Source: Pseudooceanicola sp. HF7 (lineage in GTDB: Bacteria > Pseudomonadota > Alphaproteobacteria > Rhodobacterales > Rhodobacteraceae). From it: a stretch of DNA of 64,000 nt. Every line of letters starts with the position of its first letter. Positions within the stretch are counted from its first letter, which is position 1. The DNA is taken from NCBI RefSeq assembly GCF_011806405.1, contig NZ_JAATOW010000006.1, positions 62,001-126,000 of the forward strand, given 5' to 3'. The notes beneath the pieces were generated by a model. That model was not told the origin of the DNA. It did not search any database and saw nothing but the letters and a program-made list of their open reading frames with translations. The translations under genes were made by a program, and so were the position numbers. Positions 17,667 to 27,894 of the stretch are shown piece after piece.

Positions 17667-18128
17667 ATGGGGCGTAAGGGATTCCGGGCAGGATATCTGG
17701 TGGCCTGCGTGGCCTTGGTCGGTCTGACCGCCTGTTCGGCGCAGTATCGCAATCACGGCTACGTTCCTGATGATGTGACCCTTTCTCAGGTCACCGTGGG
17801 CGTTGATACCCGCGAGACCGTGGAAGAGCTGGTCGGCGCGCCGACCACCGAGGGCATCCAGAAGGACAGCAGCATCTACTACGTACGCTCGCGCGTGCGC
17901 AGGTACGCCTTCTACCGGCCAGAGGTCGTCTCGCGTGAGGTTATGGCGCTCAGCTTCAACAGCGGCGGCGTGCTGACCAATATCGAGACCTACGCGCTGG
18001 AAGACGGCCATCTGGTCGAGCTGACGCGCCGCGTCACCGATTCCTCCACCGCGGACAAGACCTTCATCCGCCAGCTGCTCGGCAACCTGGGCCGGGTCGA
18101 CGCCTCGCGCGTGCTGGGCGGGGAATAA
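17667..18128 (+). CDS. bamE: Outer membrane assembly lipoprotein, BamE/SmpA type
   Basis: A 153-aa lipoprotein: hydrophobic signal (YLVACVALVGLTAC) with lipobox LTAC, so Cys23 is the probable acylated residue. The following SmpA/BamE fold has VTVGVDTRETVEELVGAPT near 42-60, and an internal strand pair near 68-100. It would act at the inner face of the outer membrane with the Bam complex. The function is inferred from family membership; the alphaproteobacterial forms differ in length from the enterobacterial one. Confidence 0.88.
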   Translation: MGRKGFRAGYLVACVALVGLTACSAQYRNHGYVPDDVTLSQVTVGVDTRETVEELVGAPTTEGIQKDSSIYYVRSRVRRYAFYRPEVVSREVMALSFNSGGVLTNIETYALEDGHLVELTRRVTDSSTADKTFIRQLLGNLGRVDASRVLGGE

Positions 18129-18149
18129 GTCTGCAGCTGATCTGAAGGC

Positions 18150-18170
18150 GGCCGGGCCATGGGCCCGGCC
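18150..18170. other. GC-rich perfect hairpin after bamE
   Basis: Nine bases (18150-18158) pair perfectly with 18162-18170 around an ATG loop. There is no T tract on either side, so it may be a Rho-assisted 3' end or an RNA-stability element for the bamE transcript. Confidence 0.4.
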
Positions 18171-18322
18171 CACCGGGCGAGGGGAGCACCGGGCGCGGCT
18201 TGGCGCAGCCCCGGGACTGGCCGGATCGCGTTGCGATTGATTTGTCACGATCTGGTCATATCTGCCATGGTAACCGGGCACGTAAGGGGGCCCGCGTGCA
18301 GGGTTGCCTGCGGGAGAATACC

Positions 18323-19099
18323 ATGCTGTCACTCAAGAAGGGGCGCTACGCGGCCCGCTTTGCCGAAACCGCCCAGGATCTTCAGGCCGCGCAACAGCTG
18401 CGCGCCCGCGCCTTCTTCGGCCCCTCCGGAACAGAGGCAGCAGAGGCGGGTAAAGACACCACATACGATGCGCGGCTCGACGCCGATGATTTCGACCAGA
18501 TCTGCACCCATGTCCTGGTCGAAGATCAACGCGATGGCCGGCTGGTCTGCTGCTTCCGAATCCTGCCGCTTTCGGCGGGGCGCGAGATCGGGCGCAGCTA
18601 TTCCGCCCAGTATTACGAGCTTTCCGGTCTTGAGGCCTTCGACGGGCCCATGGTCGAAATGGGCCGCTTCTGCATGGATCCGGAGTGCCGCGACCCCGAT
18701 ATCCTGCGCATCGCCTGGGCGGCGATGACCGCCTATGTGGATGAGAACGGCGTTGAAATGCTCTTCGGCTGCTCCTCCTTCAAGGGCACGGATGCAGAGG
18801 CCTACCTGGATGCCTTCGCCATGCTCAAGGAACGGCACCTGGCGCCAAAACGCTTCCTGCCACGGGTCAAGGCACCCAGCGTCTTCCGCTTCGCGCAGAA
18901 ACTGCGCCGCAAGCCGGACCTGAAACGCGCGGCCCTGGCCATGCCGCCTCTGCTGAGGACCTATCTGCTGATGGGCGGCTGGGTGTCGGATCACGCAGTG
19001 GTGGATGCGCGGATGAACACCCTGCATGTCTTCACCGGCCTCGAGATCCGCGCGATTCCCCCTGCCCGTAAACGCCTGCTGCGTACCGCTGCCGGCTGA
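18323..19099 (+). CDS. olsB: L-ornithine N-alpha-acyltransferase, ornithine-lipid synthesis
   Basis: OlsB transfers a 3-hydroxyacyl group from ACP to ornithine to give lyso-ornithine lipid, which OlsA then acylates. The 258-aa product is a GNAT-fold, hemolysin-like acyltransferase with AAQQLRARAFFG near 22, DQICTHVLVED near 56, VEMGRFCMDPECRDPDILR near 112 and LFGCSSFKGTD near 150, all typical of OlsB. The ATG at 18323 follows GGGAGA; earlier in-frame starts do not match. No olsA is in the window. Confidence 0.88.
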   Translation: MLSLKKGRYAARFAETAQDLQAAQQLRARAFFGPSGTEAAEAGKDTTYDARLDADDFDQICTHVLVEDQRDGRLVCCFRILPLSAGREIGRSYSAQYYELSGLEAFDGPMVEMGRFCMDPECRDPDILRIAWAAMTAYVDENGVEMLFGCSSFKGTDAEAYLDAFAMLKERHLAPKRFLPRVKAPSVFRFAQKLRRKPDLKRAALAMPPLLRTYLLMGGWVSDHAVVDARMNTLHVFTGLEIRAIPPARKRLLRTAAG

Positions 19100-19120
19100 G
19101 GCCAAGCGGATCAGACAGGC

Positions 19121-19753
19121 TCAGGGATAATCCCTTCCCTTGCGCGGCCGGAAGACCGGCAGCGACAGGTTGCGCATCAGCGCGGCCCCGCGCAGCGCGA
19201 AGAGCACCGCGAATCCCGCCACTGCCGCCAGGACCCTCGGTTCATTGCCCGCCAGGATCAGCACCGTCGTGCTGGCCCCAAGCGCAGCGGCGGTCACGTA
19301 GATCTCCCGGCGCAGGATGACGGAAGGCTCCTGGCCCAGCGTGTCGCGGATGATGCCGCCCACCGTGCCCGAGAACACCCCAAGCACCACGGCCACCAGC
19401 CCGGCGACGCCCTGGTCCACGGCCTTCAAGGTGCCGGCAATGACCGCGAATCCCAACCCGAAGGCATCGAGCCAGAGGATCAGGTTCATCCGCGAATGCA
19501 CGCGACTGGCGGTGAAATGTAGCACCACGGCCACGATCAGGCAGAGCGCCAGGGGCAGGGGATCCACCACCCAGAAAACCGGCACGTCCAGCAGCAGGTC
19601 GCGCAGCGTCCCGCCGCCCACGCCGGTCGCCGTGGCGAACCAGATGAAGCCGAAGATATCCATCTGCTTTCGCGAGGCGACAAGCGCCCCCGTCGTGGCA
19701 AAGACCACCGTGGCCAGCACGTCGGCGGCGAAGAGAAGCGGGTTGTCGATCAT
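19121..19753 (-). CDS. Trimeric intracellular cation channel (UPF0126/TRIC) family protein
   Basis: A 210-aa inner-membrane protein with about seven hydrophobic helices and two copies of the family motif: TATGVGGGTLRDLLL near 46-60 and GVFSGTVGGIIRDTLGQ near 129-145. Family members form K+-permeable trimeric channels, though other roles have been suggested for bacterial members. I prefer the ATG at 19753, which has GGAGGG five bases upstream, over a GTG at 19771. Confidence 0.88.
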   Translation of the reverse strand: MIDNPLLFAADVLATVVFATTGALVASRKQMDIFGFIWFATATGVGGGTLRDLLLDVPVFWVVDPLPLALCLIVAVVLHFTASRVHSRMNLILWLDAFGLGFAVIAGTLKAVDQGVAGLVAVVLGVFSGTVGGIIRDTLGQEPSVILRREIYVTAAALGASTTVLILAGNEPRVLAAVAGFAVLFALRGAALMRNLSLPVFRPRKGRDYP

Positions 19754-19850
19754 CTGGCCCTCCGGCGGCACTTTCCCCTGCCTACCGCGCCGCGCCGGTG
19801 GCTGCCAAGCGCCTGCGAACGACCGCCGCGCTTGGGGCGCGGGCAGGATG

Positions 19851-19929
19851 CCTCCGGCGGAAGTATTTTTGGCCAGATGAAAAGGATCCCCGCTCCCGGC
19901 TTCATCTGGCCGGAAATACTTCGGGGGGG
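19851..19929. repeat. Palindromic intergenic repeat, full inverted pair, copy 1
   Basis: Two arms face each other: 19851-19881 (CCTCCGGCGGAAGTATTTTT then GGCCAGATGAA) and 19901-19929 (TTCATCTGGCC, GGAAATACTTC, GGGGGG). They can form a long hairpin with a 19-nt loop. The same arm sequence recurs at 23135-23161 and 44562-44633. It lies in the gap before uup. It looks like a REP/RIME-type non-coding repeat. Confidence 0.85.
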
Positions 19930-20003
19930 CGTCTCCGCAGGAGAAGGGGGGCTGGCCCCCAACTCCGCTTGACGCCGCCCCGCGGCCTGATTAGCTGCGC
20001 GCC

Positions 20004-21824
20004 ATGGCACAGGCACCCCTTCTCCAGCTCTCCGGCATCTCCCTGACCTTTGGTGGCGATCCCGTTTTCGATGCACTTTCCCTGACCGTTCAGCAAGGCG
20101 ACCGCGTGGCGCTGGTGGGCCGCAACGGCTCCGGCAAGTCGACCCTGATGAAGGTCATGGCCGGGATCGTCGAGGCCGACCGCGGCGATGTGGTCATGGC
20201 CCCCGGCACCACCGTCGGCTACATGGAGCAGGAGCCGGACATGTCTGGCTTTGCGACATTAGGCGAATTCGCCATGTCGCGCCTGGACCCGTCAGAGCAA
20301 TACAAGGTGGAGATCGCGGGCGAAGGGCTGAAGTTCGATCCTGACCGCCCGGTCGAGACCGCCTCTGGCGGGGAACGCCGGCGCGCGGCCCTGGCGAAGC
20401 TCATGGCCGAAGCGCCGGAGCTCATGCTGCTGGACGAGCCCACGAACCACCTGGACATCGAGGCGATCGCCTGGCTGGAAGCAGAACTCAGCCAAACCCG
20501 CACCGCCTTCGTGCTGATTTCCCACGACCGCGCCTTCCTGCGCAACCTGACGCGACAGACCCTCTGGATCGACCGGGGCCAGGTGCGGCGCCAGGAAAAG
20601 GGCTTCGAGAACTTCGAGGCCTGGCGCGACAAGGTCTGGGAGGACGAGGATACCGCCCGCCACAAGCTGGATCGCAAGATCAAGTCCGAGGCCCGCTGGG
20701 CGGTCGAGGGCATCTCTGCCCGGCGCAAGCGCAACCAGGGTCGGGTGCGCAACCTCCAGGACCTTCGCGAGGAACGCTCAAGCCAGATCCGGCGCAAGGG
20801 CGCCGCGGCCATGGCTTTCGACAGCGGCCCGCAATCGGGCAAGAAGGTAATCGAGGTCGCCGGGCTGGAAAAGACCTATGGCGGCAAGCAGATCGTCACC
20901 GGCTTCGACCTGCTGGTGAACCGCGGCGACCGGATCGCCTTTGTCGGGCCCAATGGCGTGGGCAAGACGACGCTGATCAAGATGCTGATGGGAGAGGTCG
21001 CGCCGGATGCCGGTACGGTCAAGCTGGGCACCAACCTGCTGCCCGCCATCTTCGACCAGTCGCGCGCCCAGCTCGATCCGGAAATGACGCTCTGGGAAAG
21101 CCTGACGGGCGACAAGGACATGCGCGTGTCGGGCCAGGCCGACCAGGTCATGGTGCGCGGCACGGCCAAGCACGTGGTGGGATACCTCAAGGAATTCCTC
21201 TTTGACGAGGCCCAGGCGCGCGCCAAGGTCAAATCGCTCTCGGGTGGTGAAAAGGCCAGGCTGCTGCTGGCCAAGCTGATGGCGCGCGAAAGCAACCTGC
21301 TGGTGCTGGACGAACCGACCAACGACCTGGATGTCGAAACGCTCGACCTATTGCAGGAACTGCTGGACGATTACGACGGCACCGTGCTGCTGGTCAGCCA
21401 CGATCGGGATTTCCTGGACCGAGTCGCCTCTGCCACCATCGCGATGGAGGGGGACGGCCTCGCCACGGTCTATGCGGGCGGCTGGACCGACTACCGCGCG
21501 CAGCGCAACGAGGCCGCAGCCGAGTCCTCCGCCAAATCCGCGCCCAAGGGCGGCGGCACGAAACCCACCGCCAAGCCGGCAGAGCCCGTGGCGAAGAAAT
21601 CGGGCCTTTCCTTTACCGAAAAGCACCGCCTGGAAGAGCTGCCCTCGGTCATCGAACGGCTTGAGGCGGAAATCGCCAAGCTTGAGCAATTCCTGGCCCA
21701 GCCCGATCTCTACCAGAAGGAACCGGTGAAATTCACCAAGGGGACAGAGGCGCTGGCCGAACGCCAGCAGGCCCTTGCCGCCGCGGAAGAGGAATGGCTG
21801 GAGCTGGAGGAGAAGGCCGGTTAA
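20004..21824 (+). CDS. uup: ABC-F family ATPase (Uup type)
   Basis: A soluble 606-aa protein with two ABC domains and no membrane segment, acting on ribosomes rather than in transport. Domain 1 has Walker A GRNGSGKST near 39-47, signature SGGERRR near 122 and LLDEPTNHLD near 142; domain 2 has GPNGVGKTT near 313, SGGEKARLLL near 414 and VLDEPTNDLD near 434. The inter-domain linker is charged, and a Lys/Ala-rich stretch plus coiled coil (residues 500-606) forms the C-terminal domain typical of Uup. The gene tail overlaps the convergent neighbour by three bases. Confidence 0.93.
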   Translation: MAQAPLLQLSGISLTFGGDPVFDALSLTVQQGDRVALVGRNGSGKSTLMKVMAGIVEADRGDVVMAPGTTVGYMEQEPDMSGFATLGEFAMSRLDPSEQYKVEIAGEGLKFDPDRPVETASGGERRRAALAKLMAEAPELMLLDEPTNHLDIEAIAWLEAELSQTRTAFVLISHDRAFLRNLTRQTLWIDRGQVRRQEKGFENFEAWRDKVWEDEDTARHKLDRKIKSEARWAVEGISARRKRNQGRVRNLQDLREERSSQIRRKGAAAMAFDSGPQSGKKVIEVAGLEKTYGGKQIVTGFDLLVNRGDRIAFVGPNGVGKTTLIKMLMGEVAPDAGTVKLGTNLLPAIFDQSRAQLDPEMTLWESLTGDKDMRVSGQADQVMVRGTAKHVVGYLKEFLFDEAQARAKVKSLSGGEKARLLLAKLMARESNLLVLDEPTNDLDVETLDLLQELLDDYDGTVLLVSHDRDFLDRVASATIAMEGDGLATVYAGGWTDYRAQRNEAAAESSAKSAPKGGGTKPTAKPAEPVAKKSGLSFTEKHRLEELPSVIERLEAEIAKLEQFLAQPDLYQKEPVKFTKGTEALAERQQALAAAEEEWLELEEKAG

Positions 21825-22897
21825 CCCGGCTTCTTCGCCGCGAACCAGCCGCGCTTGCGCACGATCCCCAGCAGCATGACCGTCAGGATGATCCGGTAGA
21901 GATGGTGAATTGTCACCACGGCCGGGTTGGCATTCAGGCTGAGCGCGATCAGCGCCATCTCCGTCACCCCGCCGGGCGAGAAGGAGATCAGCAGAACGTC
22001 CAGCGACTGCCCGGTCAACGGATGCACCGCTAGGGCCATCAGCAGCGCCACCAGCAGCATCGCGGCCACGGAGACGATGCTCAGCCAGCCCGCCTTGACC
22101 AGCCGCCGCAGGTCCATGCCCGCAAAGCGCATCCCCAGCGAGGTCCCGATGACGATCTGGCAGCCGTTGATCAGCCATTGCGGGGCCTCGATCACCGCCA
22201 GGCCGGACAGCGTGGCGATGGCCGCACAGATCAGTGGCCCGACAAGCTGTGCGGCCGGCACGTTGAGGCGGCTGAAGACCACCAGCCCGATCACTGAAAC
22301 GATCAGAACCTCGTCGACGTGGCTCAGGCCCACGGGTGTCTGGTTCATGCTCATTCCGGCCGAAGATCCCACCGGATGGCCGTACCACAGCGACAGCCCA
22401 ATCGGCAGCAGGGTGATGACGGTGATGATGCGCAGGAACTGCTGCACCGCCAGCACGCGCACATCGGCGCCCGCGCTTTCACCCGCGATAATGGATTCGA
22501 TCAGCCCGCCGGGGGAGGCCGCGAAAAAGGCCGTGGGCTTGTCATAGCCGCCCACGCGGCGGAACAGCGCGTAGTTCATCGCCTGGGCCAGGGGAACGAA
22601 CAACGTCAGCGCGATCAGCGACGGCACGATCCTGGGGAGGTGCTGAACCACATCCCAGGTGATCTTGGCCCCGATGGTGGCGCCGATGATGGCGATGAAG
22701 ATCGACCGGACCTGCTCCGGGAACCGGTAGCCCTCGGGCAGGACCTTCGGAAAGATCCCACTGGCCAGCGCCACGAGGACCAGCGATCCCAGCATGTAGG
22801 GCAGGGGCGCATGTAGCACATGGGCCAGCGTGCCCCCAAGGAAACCGACAAGGCACAGGCCAAGCGCAAGGGGGAGCGATTTCAGGAAATCTTTCAA
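21821..22897 (-). CDS. AbrB-family integral membrane protein
   Basis: A 358-aa inner-membrane protein with about ten hydrophobic segments in two AbrB duplications (AFFAASPGGLIESIIAG near 124-140 and LLISFSPGGVTEMALIALS near 304-322 are the paired SPGG signatures). These are often annotated as putative ammonia monooxygenases, but no redox motif is visible and a transport or regulatory role is more likely. The start is a TTG at 22897 without a clear ribosome site, so it is uncertain. It is convergent with uup (stops overlap) and downstream of tRNA-Gly. Confidence 0.85.
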   Translation of the reverse strand: MKDFLKSLPLALGLCLVGFLGGTLAHVLHAPLPYMLGSLVLVALASGIFPKVLPEGYRFPEQVRSIFIAIIGATIGAKITWDVVQHLPRIVPSLIALTLFVPLAQAMNYALFRRVGGYDKPTAFFAASPGGLIESIIAGESAGADVRVLAVQQFLRIITVITLLPIGLSLWYGHPVGSSAGMSMNQTPVGLSHVDEVLIVSVIGLVVFSRLNVPAAQLVGPLICAAIATLSGLAVIEAPQWLINGCQIVIGTSLGMRFAGMDLRRLVKAGWLSIVSVAAMLLVALLMALAVHPLTGQSLDVLLISFSPGGVTEMALIALSLNANPAVVTIHHLYRIILTVMLLGIVRKRGWFAAKKPG

Positions 22898-22988
22898 GTC
22901 GATAGATGCCGGTCTGGGCCCGGAACAGGCTTCGGACCGCGCAAGATCTGCGCCTGAATGCGGGCCGCGATGATCCGGGGTGAGGATC

Positions 22989-23062
22989 TGGAGCGGGTAG
23001 CGGGAATCGAACCCGCGCGTTCAGCTTGGGAAGCTGACAGGCTACCATTACATCATACCCGC
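22989..23062 (-). tRNA. tRNA-Gly (anticodon CCC)
   Basis: On the minus strand the acceptor GCGGGTA (from 23062) pairs with TACCCGC. The anticodon stem TCAGC/GCTGA holds the loop TTCCCAA with anticodon CCC, and the T arm contains GGTTCGATTCC. CCA is encoded at 22989-22991. Confidence 0.96.
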
Positions 23063-23134
23063 CGCGTGACGGATGAGCTATTTCAACCCGGCCAGCCCGT
23101 CAAGCCCCGATCGCCCCTGGTCCCCCGGATCCCC

Positions 23135-23161
23135 TTCATCTGGCCAGAAATACTTCAAGGG
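23135..23161. repeat. Palindromic intergenic repeat, single arm
   Basis: This carries TTCATCTGGCC, AGAAATACTTC and AAGGG, the same arm found in pairs at 19.9 and 44.6 kb. No opposite arm is present here. It is followed by two short GC hairpins (near 23168-23180 and 23181-23199) just before the stop of the activator gene. Confidence 0.75.
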
Positions 23162-23210
23162 TGAATTGGCCGCAGGCCAAGGGGGGACAGCGTCCCCCCA
23201 ACCCGCAGGC

Positions 23211-25286
23211 CTAGCCCCGCCGGCGACGCCGCCGATCACGCCCGCCGCCCTCTCCGCCCGCGTTGAAGCTGACCTTCGGCAGCGTCACGACCTTGCCCAG
23301 TTCCGGGAAGGGATCCGTGGCATGGGGCAGGGCGTTGGCGGCGACGAAATGCGCCTGGAAGGCCGGAGCGATGGCGGTTTCGACCTTGGTGATCTTGCGC
23401 ACGTTTGCCTCGATTGTCCGGCGTGCGCCGATGTTGCATAGCGCGATCCGCGCCCCCGTCCCCGCGGCATTGCCGGCGGATGTGACCTTGTCCAAGGGCG
23501 CATCCGGGATCATCCCCAGCACCATCGCATGCTTGGTCGAGATATGGGCCCCAAAGGCCCCGGCCAGCACGATCCTGTCAACCTTGTCCACGCCGCGTTC
23601 GTCCATCAGCAGGCGCGCCCCGGCATAAAGCGCGGATTTCGCCAGCTGGATGGCGCGGATATCGCCCTGGGTGACGGTCACCAGCGGGCCGCCCTCGGCG
23701 CTGCCGTCATGCAGGACATAGGCATGGGTCCGCCCCTCCGCGATGCAGCGCGGCGTGCCCACCTGTTCGGCCGATCCGATCAGGCCCGACCCATCCAGGA
23801 TCCCGGCCATGCGCATTTCGGCCACCGCCTCGATGATGCCGGAGCCGCAGATGCCCGTGATGCCCGAGGCCGCCGCCTCGGCATCGAACCCCGCTTCGTC
23901 CGACCACAGCTCACAGCCGATGATGCGGAACCGGGGCTCCTTGGTTTCGGGGTTGATCTCCACCCGTTCGATGGCGCCGGGGGCGGCGCGTTGCCCGCTG
24001 CTGATCTGCGCCCCCTCAAAGGCCGGCCCGGTGGGCGAGGAACAGGCCAGCACCCGCGTCCGGTCGCCCAGCAGGATCTCTGCATTGGTGCCCACGTCGA
24101 TGATCAGCACCAGGTCGTCGGATTGCTCCGGCGCCTCGGACAGGGCCACGGCGGCCGCATCCGCGCCCACATGCCCGGCGATGCAGGGCAGGATATAGGC
24201 CCGCGCCCGCGGGTTGATGGTGGTCAGGTCCAGCTCTGCGGTGGGCAGGGACAGCGACGAGGATGTCGCCAGCGCAAAGGGCGCCTGGCCCAGCTCCACC
24301 GGGTCGATCCCCAGGAAGAGGTGGTGCATGACCGGGTTGCAGACCACCACGGCCTCGACGATCAGGCTTGGATCGATGCCGGCCTCTTCGGCCAGTTCCG
24401 AGGCCAGCACGGACAGCGCCTCGCGCACCGCCTGGGTCATCTCCTTGTCGCCGCCGGGGTTCATCATCACGTAGGACACCCGGCTCATCAGGTCCTCGCC
24501 AAAGCGGATCTGCGGGTTCATCACGCCGGAGGCCGCCTTGACCGTGCCGTCCTCCAGGTCTGTCAGATGCGCCGCGATGGTGGTGGAGCCCAGGTCGATC
24601 GCCAGCCCGTAAAGCCCGCCTTCATGCAGGCCGGGCCAGATCTCGATCACCTTGGGCGCTGCGCCCGTGTGATCGTGATGCACCGCGACAGAGACCTTCC
24701 AGCCCCCCTTGCGCAGCACCGGCTGCAGCCGCGCCATCAGCGACAGCTCGGCGGTCACGCCGGTCAGGCCCCATTGGCTTTCCAGCGCCTTGGCCAACCG
24801 TTCGAAATCGCCCGTCGGCTCATGCATGTCAGGTTCTTCGACCTCAACGAAGTAAAGCCGCGTGGCCGCATCCATGATGATCTCGCGCGTGTCGGCGCGC
24901 TTGCGGATCACCTGCTTGTGTACCTGGCTTTCGGGCGGCACGTCGATCACCACGTCGCGCAGCACCTGCGCCTGACAGCCCAGGCGGCGTCCGGGCTTCA
25001 GCCCGCGCTTGTCCTCGTAACGCTGTTCGACCTTGTTCCAGTCGGACAGCGCATCGGGGTGCACGGTGACCCCATGCTTTGAGAAATCGCCATAGCTGGG
25101 CGTGATCTGGCACTTGGAGCAGATGCCCCGCCCGCCGCAGACCGAATCGAGGTCCACGCCAAGGCTGCGCGCGGCCTGAAGCACGGGCGTCCCGGCGGGG
25201 AAGCGCCCCCGCTTGCCGGACGGCGTGAAGATGACGAGGGGGTCTTTGCCGGAGGGAGAATCCTGCTGGGTGTCCTGTTCGCTCAT
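23211..25286 (-). CDS. Ferredoxin-ASKHA reductive activator of corrinoid proteins (RamA/RACo type, DUF4445)
   Basis: The 691-aa product has an N-terminal [2Fe-2S] domain with Cys50, Cys56, Cys59 (SVCGGRGICSKC) and Cys104 (LGCQAQ). A linker follows, then a C-terminal ASKHA ATPase domain (LAIDLGSTTIAAH near 228; IIDVGTNAEILLG near 385; GSGIIEA near 475; LAGAFG near 590). Such proteins use ATP and a reductant to reset oxidised cobalt in corrinoid methyltransferase systems. In roseobacters these serve methylamine, betaine or DMSP demethylation. No methyltransferase gene is adjacent, so the partner is unknown. The C-terminal tail is unusual, Gly-rich and ending in six consecutive arginines. Confidence 0.9.
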   Translation of the reverse strand: MSEQDTQQDSPSGKDPLVIFTPSGKRGRFPAGTPVLQAARSLGVDLDSVCGGRGICSKCQITPSYGDFSKHGVTVHPDALSDWNKVEQRYEDKRGLKPGRRLGCQAQVLRDVVIDVPPESQVHKQVIRKRADTREIIMDAATRLYFVEVEEPDMHEPTGDFERLAKALESQWGLTGVTAELSLMARLQPVLRKGGWKVSVAVHHDHTGAAPKVIEIWPGLHEGGLYGLAIDLGSTTIAAHLTDLEDGTVKAASGVMNPQIRFGEDLMSRVSYVMMNPGGDKEMTQAVREALSVLASELAEEAGIDPSLIVEAVVVCNPVMHHLFLGIDPVELGQAPFALATSSSLSLPTAELDLTTINPRARAYILPCIAGHVGADAAAVALSEAPEQSDDLVLIIDVGTNAEILLGDRTRVLACSSPTGPAFEGAQISSGQRAAPGAIERVEINPETKEPRFRIIGCELWSDEAGFDAEAAASGITGICGSGIIEAVAEMRMAGILDGSGLIGSAEQVGTPRCIAEGRTHAYVLHDGSAEGGPLVTVTQGDIRAIQLAKSALYAGARLLMDERGVDKVDRIVLAGAFGAHISTKHAMVLGMIPDAPLDKVTSAGNAAGTGARIALCNIGARRTIEANVRKITKVETAIAPAFQAHFVAANALPHATDPFPELGKVVTLPKVSFNAGGEGGGRDRRRRRRG

Positions 25287-25560
25287 GCTTGCCTCGCTGA
25301 TTTGAAGGGCACCTTATGGAAAAGGCCGGGGAAGCTAAAGAGCCTACGCGGGGCCATCCCCGGCGCAAGGCCTCAGGCCTGCGCGGGCGCCTCCCCGGAC
25401 AGCAGGTCTCCGGCCTGTTTCCGGGCGAAAGGCCGGCGCGCGCCAGCCCCGGCCCGGCGCCGCCACCGGCACGGCCGGGAGTGTTGAAAAGGCAGGCATG
25501 CAGGGCACGTTTTCGCCTTTCGCCCATAGCACATCCATGTAATAGGGAAGCGCCAAGTGA

Positions 25561-27030
<1,470 letters not shown>

Positions 27031-27057
27031 CCGATAGCCGGCATTTGCTCGGACAGG

Positions 27058-27091
27058 GGCACGCGTCACCGCAAGGGGCGCGTGCCTTTTT
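27058..27091 (+). terminator. Rho-independent terminator of guaB
   Basis: GGCACGCG (27058-27065) pairs with CGCGTGCC (27079-27086), followed by five T (27087-27091). It lies 27 nt after the guaB stop and isolates guaB from the polyol operon. Confidence 0.85.
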
Positions 27092-27201
27092 CATGTCACG
27101 GTCATGGCGCTGCGCCCGGGTTGCCGTGCTTTCCCCTTGTCGGGGTCGGGAGAGCTCTTGTAGGTCGGTTCGGGGCATCGCAGGCCCGTGGAGGGCAGGA
27201 C

Positions 27202-27891
27202 ATGAACACCCCGGCACAGGACTTCGACCTGGTGATCTTCGACATGGACGGCGTCCTGGTCGACAGTGAGGTCATCAGCGCGCGCCAGCTCGTCGCAGAG
27301 CTGGCCCGATACGGCGTGACGGTGGATCTGCCCTACATCGCGCGCCATTTCCTGGGGCGCTCCTACCCGGTCGTGCTGTCCCAGATCCGCGCAGAATTCG
27401 GCATCGACCTGCCCGAGGGGTTCGAGGCCGATTACCGCGCCCGCCTGCTGGCCGCCTTCGCCAAGGACCTGCAGATCATGCCCGGCGTCAGGCCTGTGCT
27501 GGATGCGCTGCGCGTGCCCTTCTGCGTCGCCACCTCCTCCAGCGCGGAAAGGGTGAAGAGTTCCCTGCAAGTCGCTGGACTGTATGATCTTTTGGGGGAT
27601 CGCGTCACGACCTCTTCCGAGGTTTCGCGCGGCAAGCCGGCGCCGGATCTCTTCCTGCTGGCGGCAAGCAAACAGGGGGTCGATCCGGCCCGCTGCCTGG
27701 TGATCGAAGACAGCCTTCCGGGCATCCGCGGCGCGCTGGCGGCGGGCATGCAGGTCTGGCATTTCCGCGGTGGCAGCCACCTTCAGGGGCTGGATCTGGC
27801 GGGAGAACTTCAGGTCGCCCCACAAAGGCACTTTGCACATTTCGATGAATTGCCCCATCTTGCTCCGGGACTTTTCGGACGAGGCAGGTAA
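27202..27891 (+). CDS. HAD-superfamily phosphatase (CbbY/phosphoglucomutase-like)
   Basis: A 229-aa HAD subfamily IA hydrolase: nucleophile and acid/base aspartates in FDMDGVLVDSE (D14, D16), motif II ATSSSAER near 110-117, the lysine in RGKPAPDLF near 147, and motif IV IEDSLPGI near 168-175. It probably acts on a sugar or polyol phosphate. It is the first gene of the polyol operon, three bases before the regulator gene, so it may clear a phosphorylated polyol or dead-end sugar phosphate; the substrate is inferred from context only. ATG chosen for GGAGG upstream; an in-frame start at 27082 lies in the guaB terminator. Confidence 0.88.
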   Translation: MNTPAQDFDLVIFDMDGVLVDSEVISARQLVAELARYGVTVDLPYIARHFLGRSYPVVLSQIRAEFGIDLPEGFEADYRARLLAAFAKDLQIMPGVRPVLDALRVPFCVATSSSAERVKSSLQVAGLYDLLGDRVTTSSEVSRGKPAPDLFLLAASKQGVDPARCLVIEDSLPGIRGALAAGMQVWHFRGGSHLQGLDLAGELQVAPQRHFAHFDELPHLAPGLFGRGR

Positions 27892-27894
27892 CGC

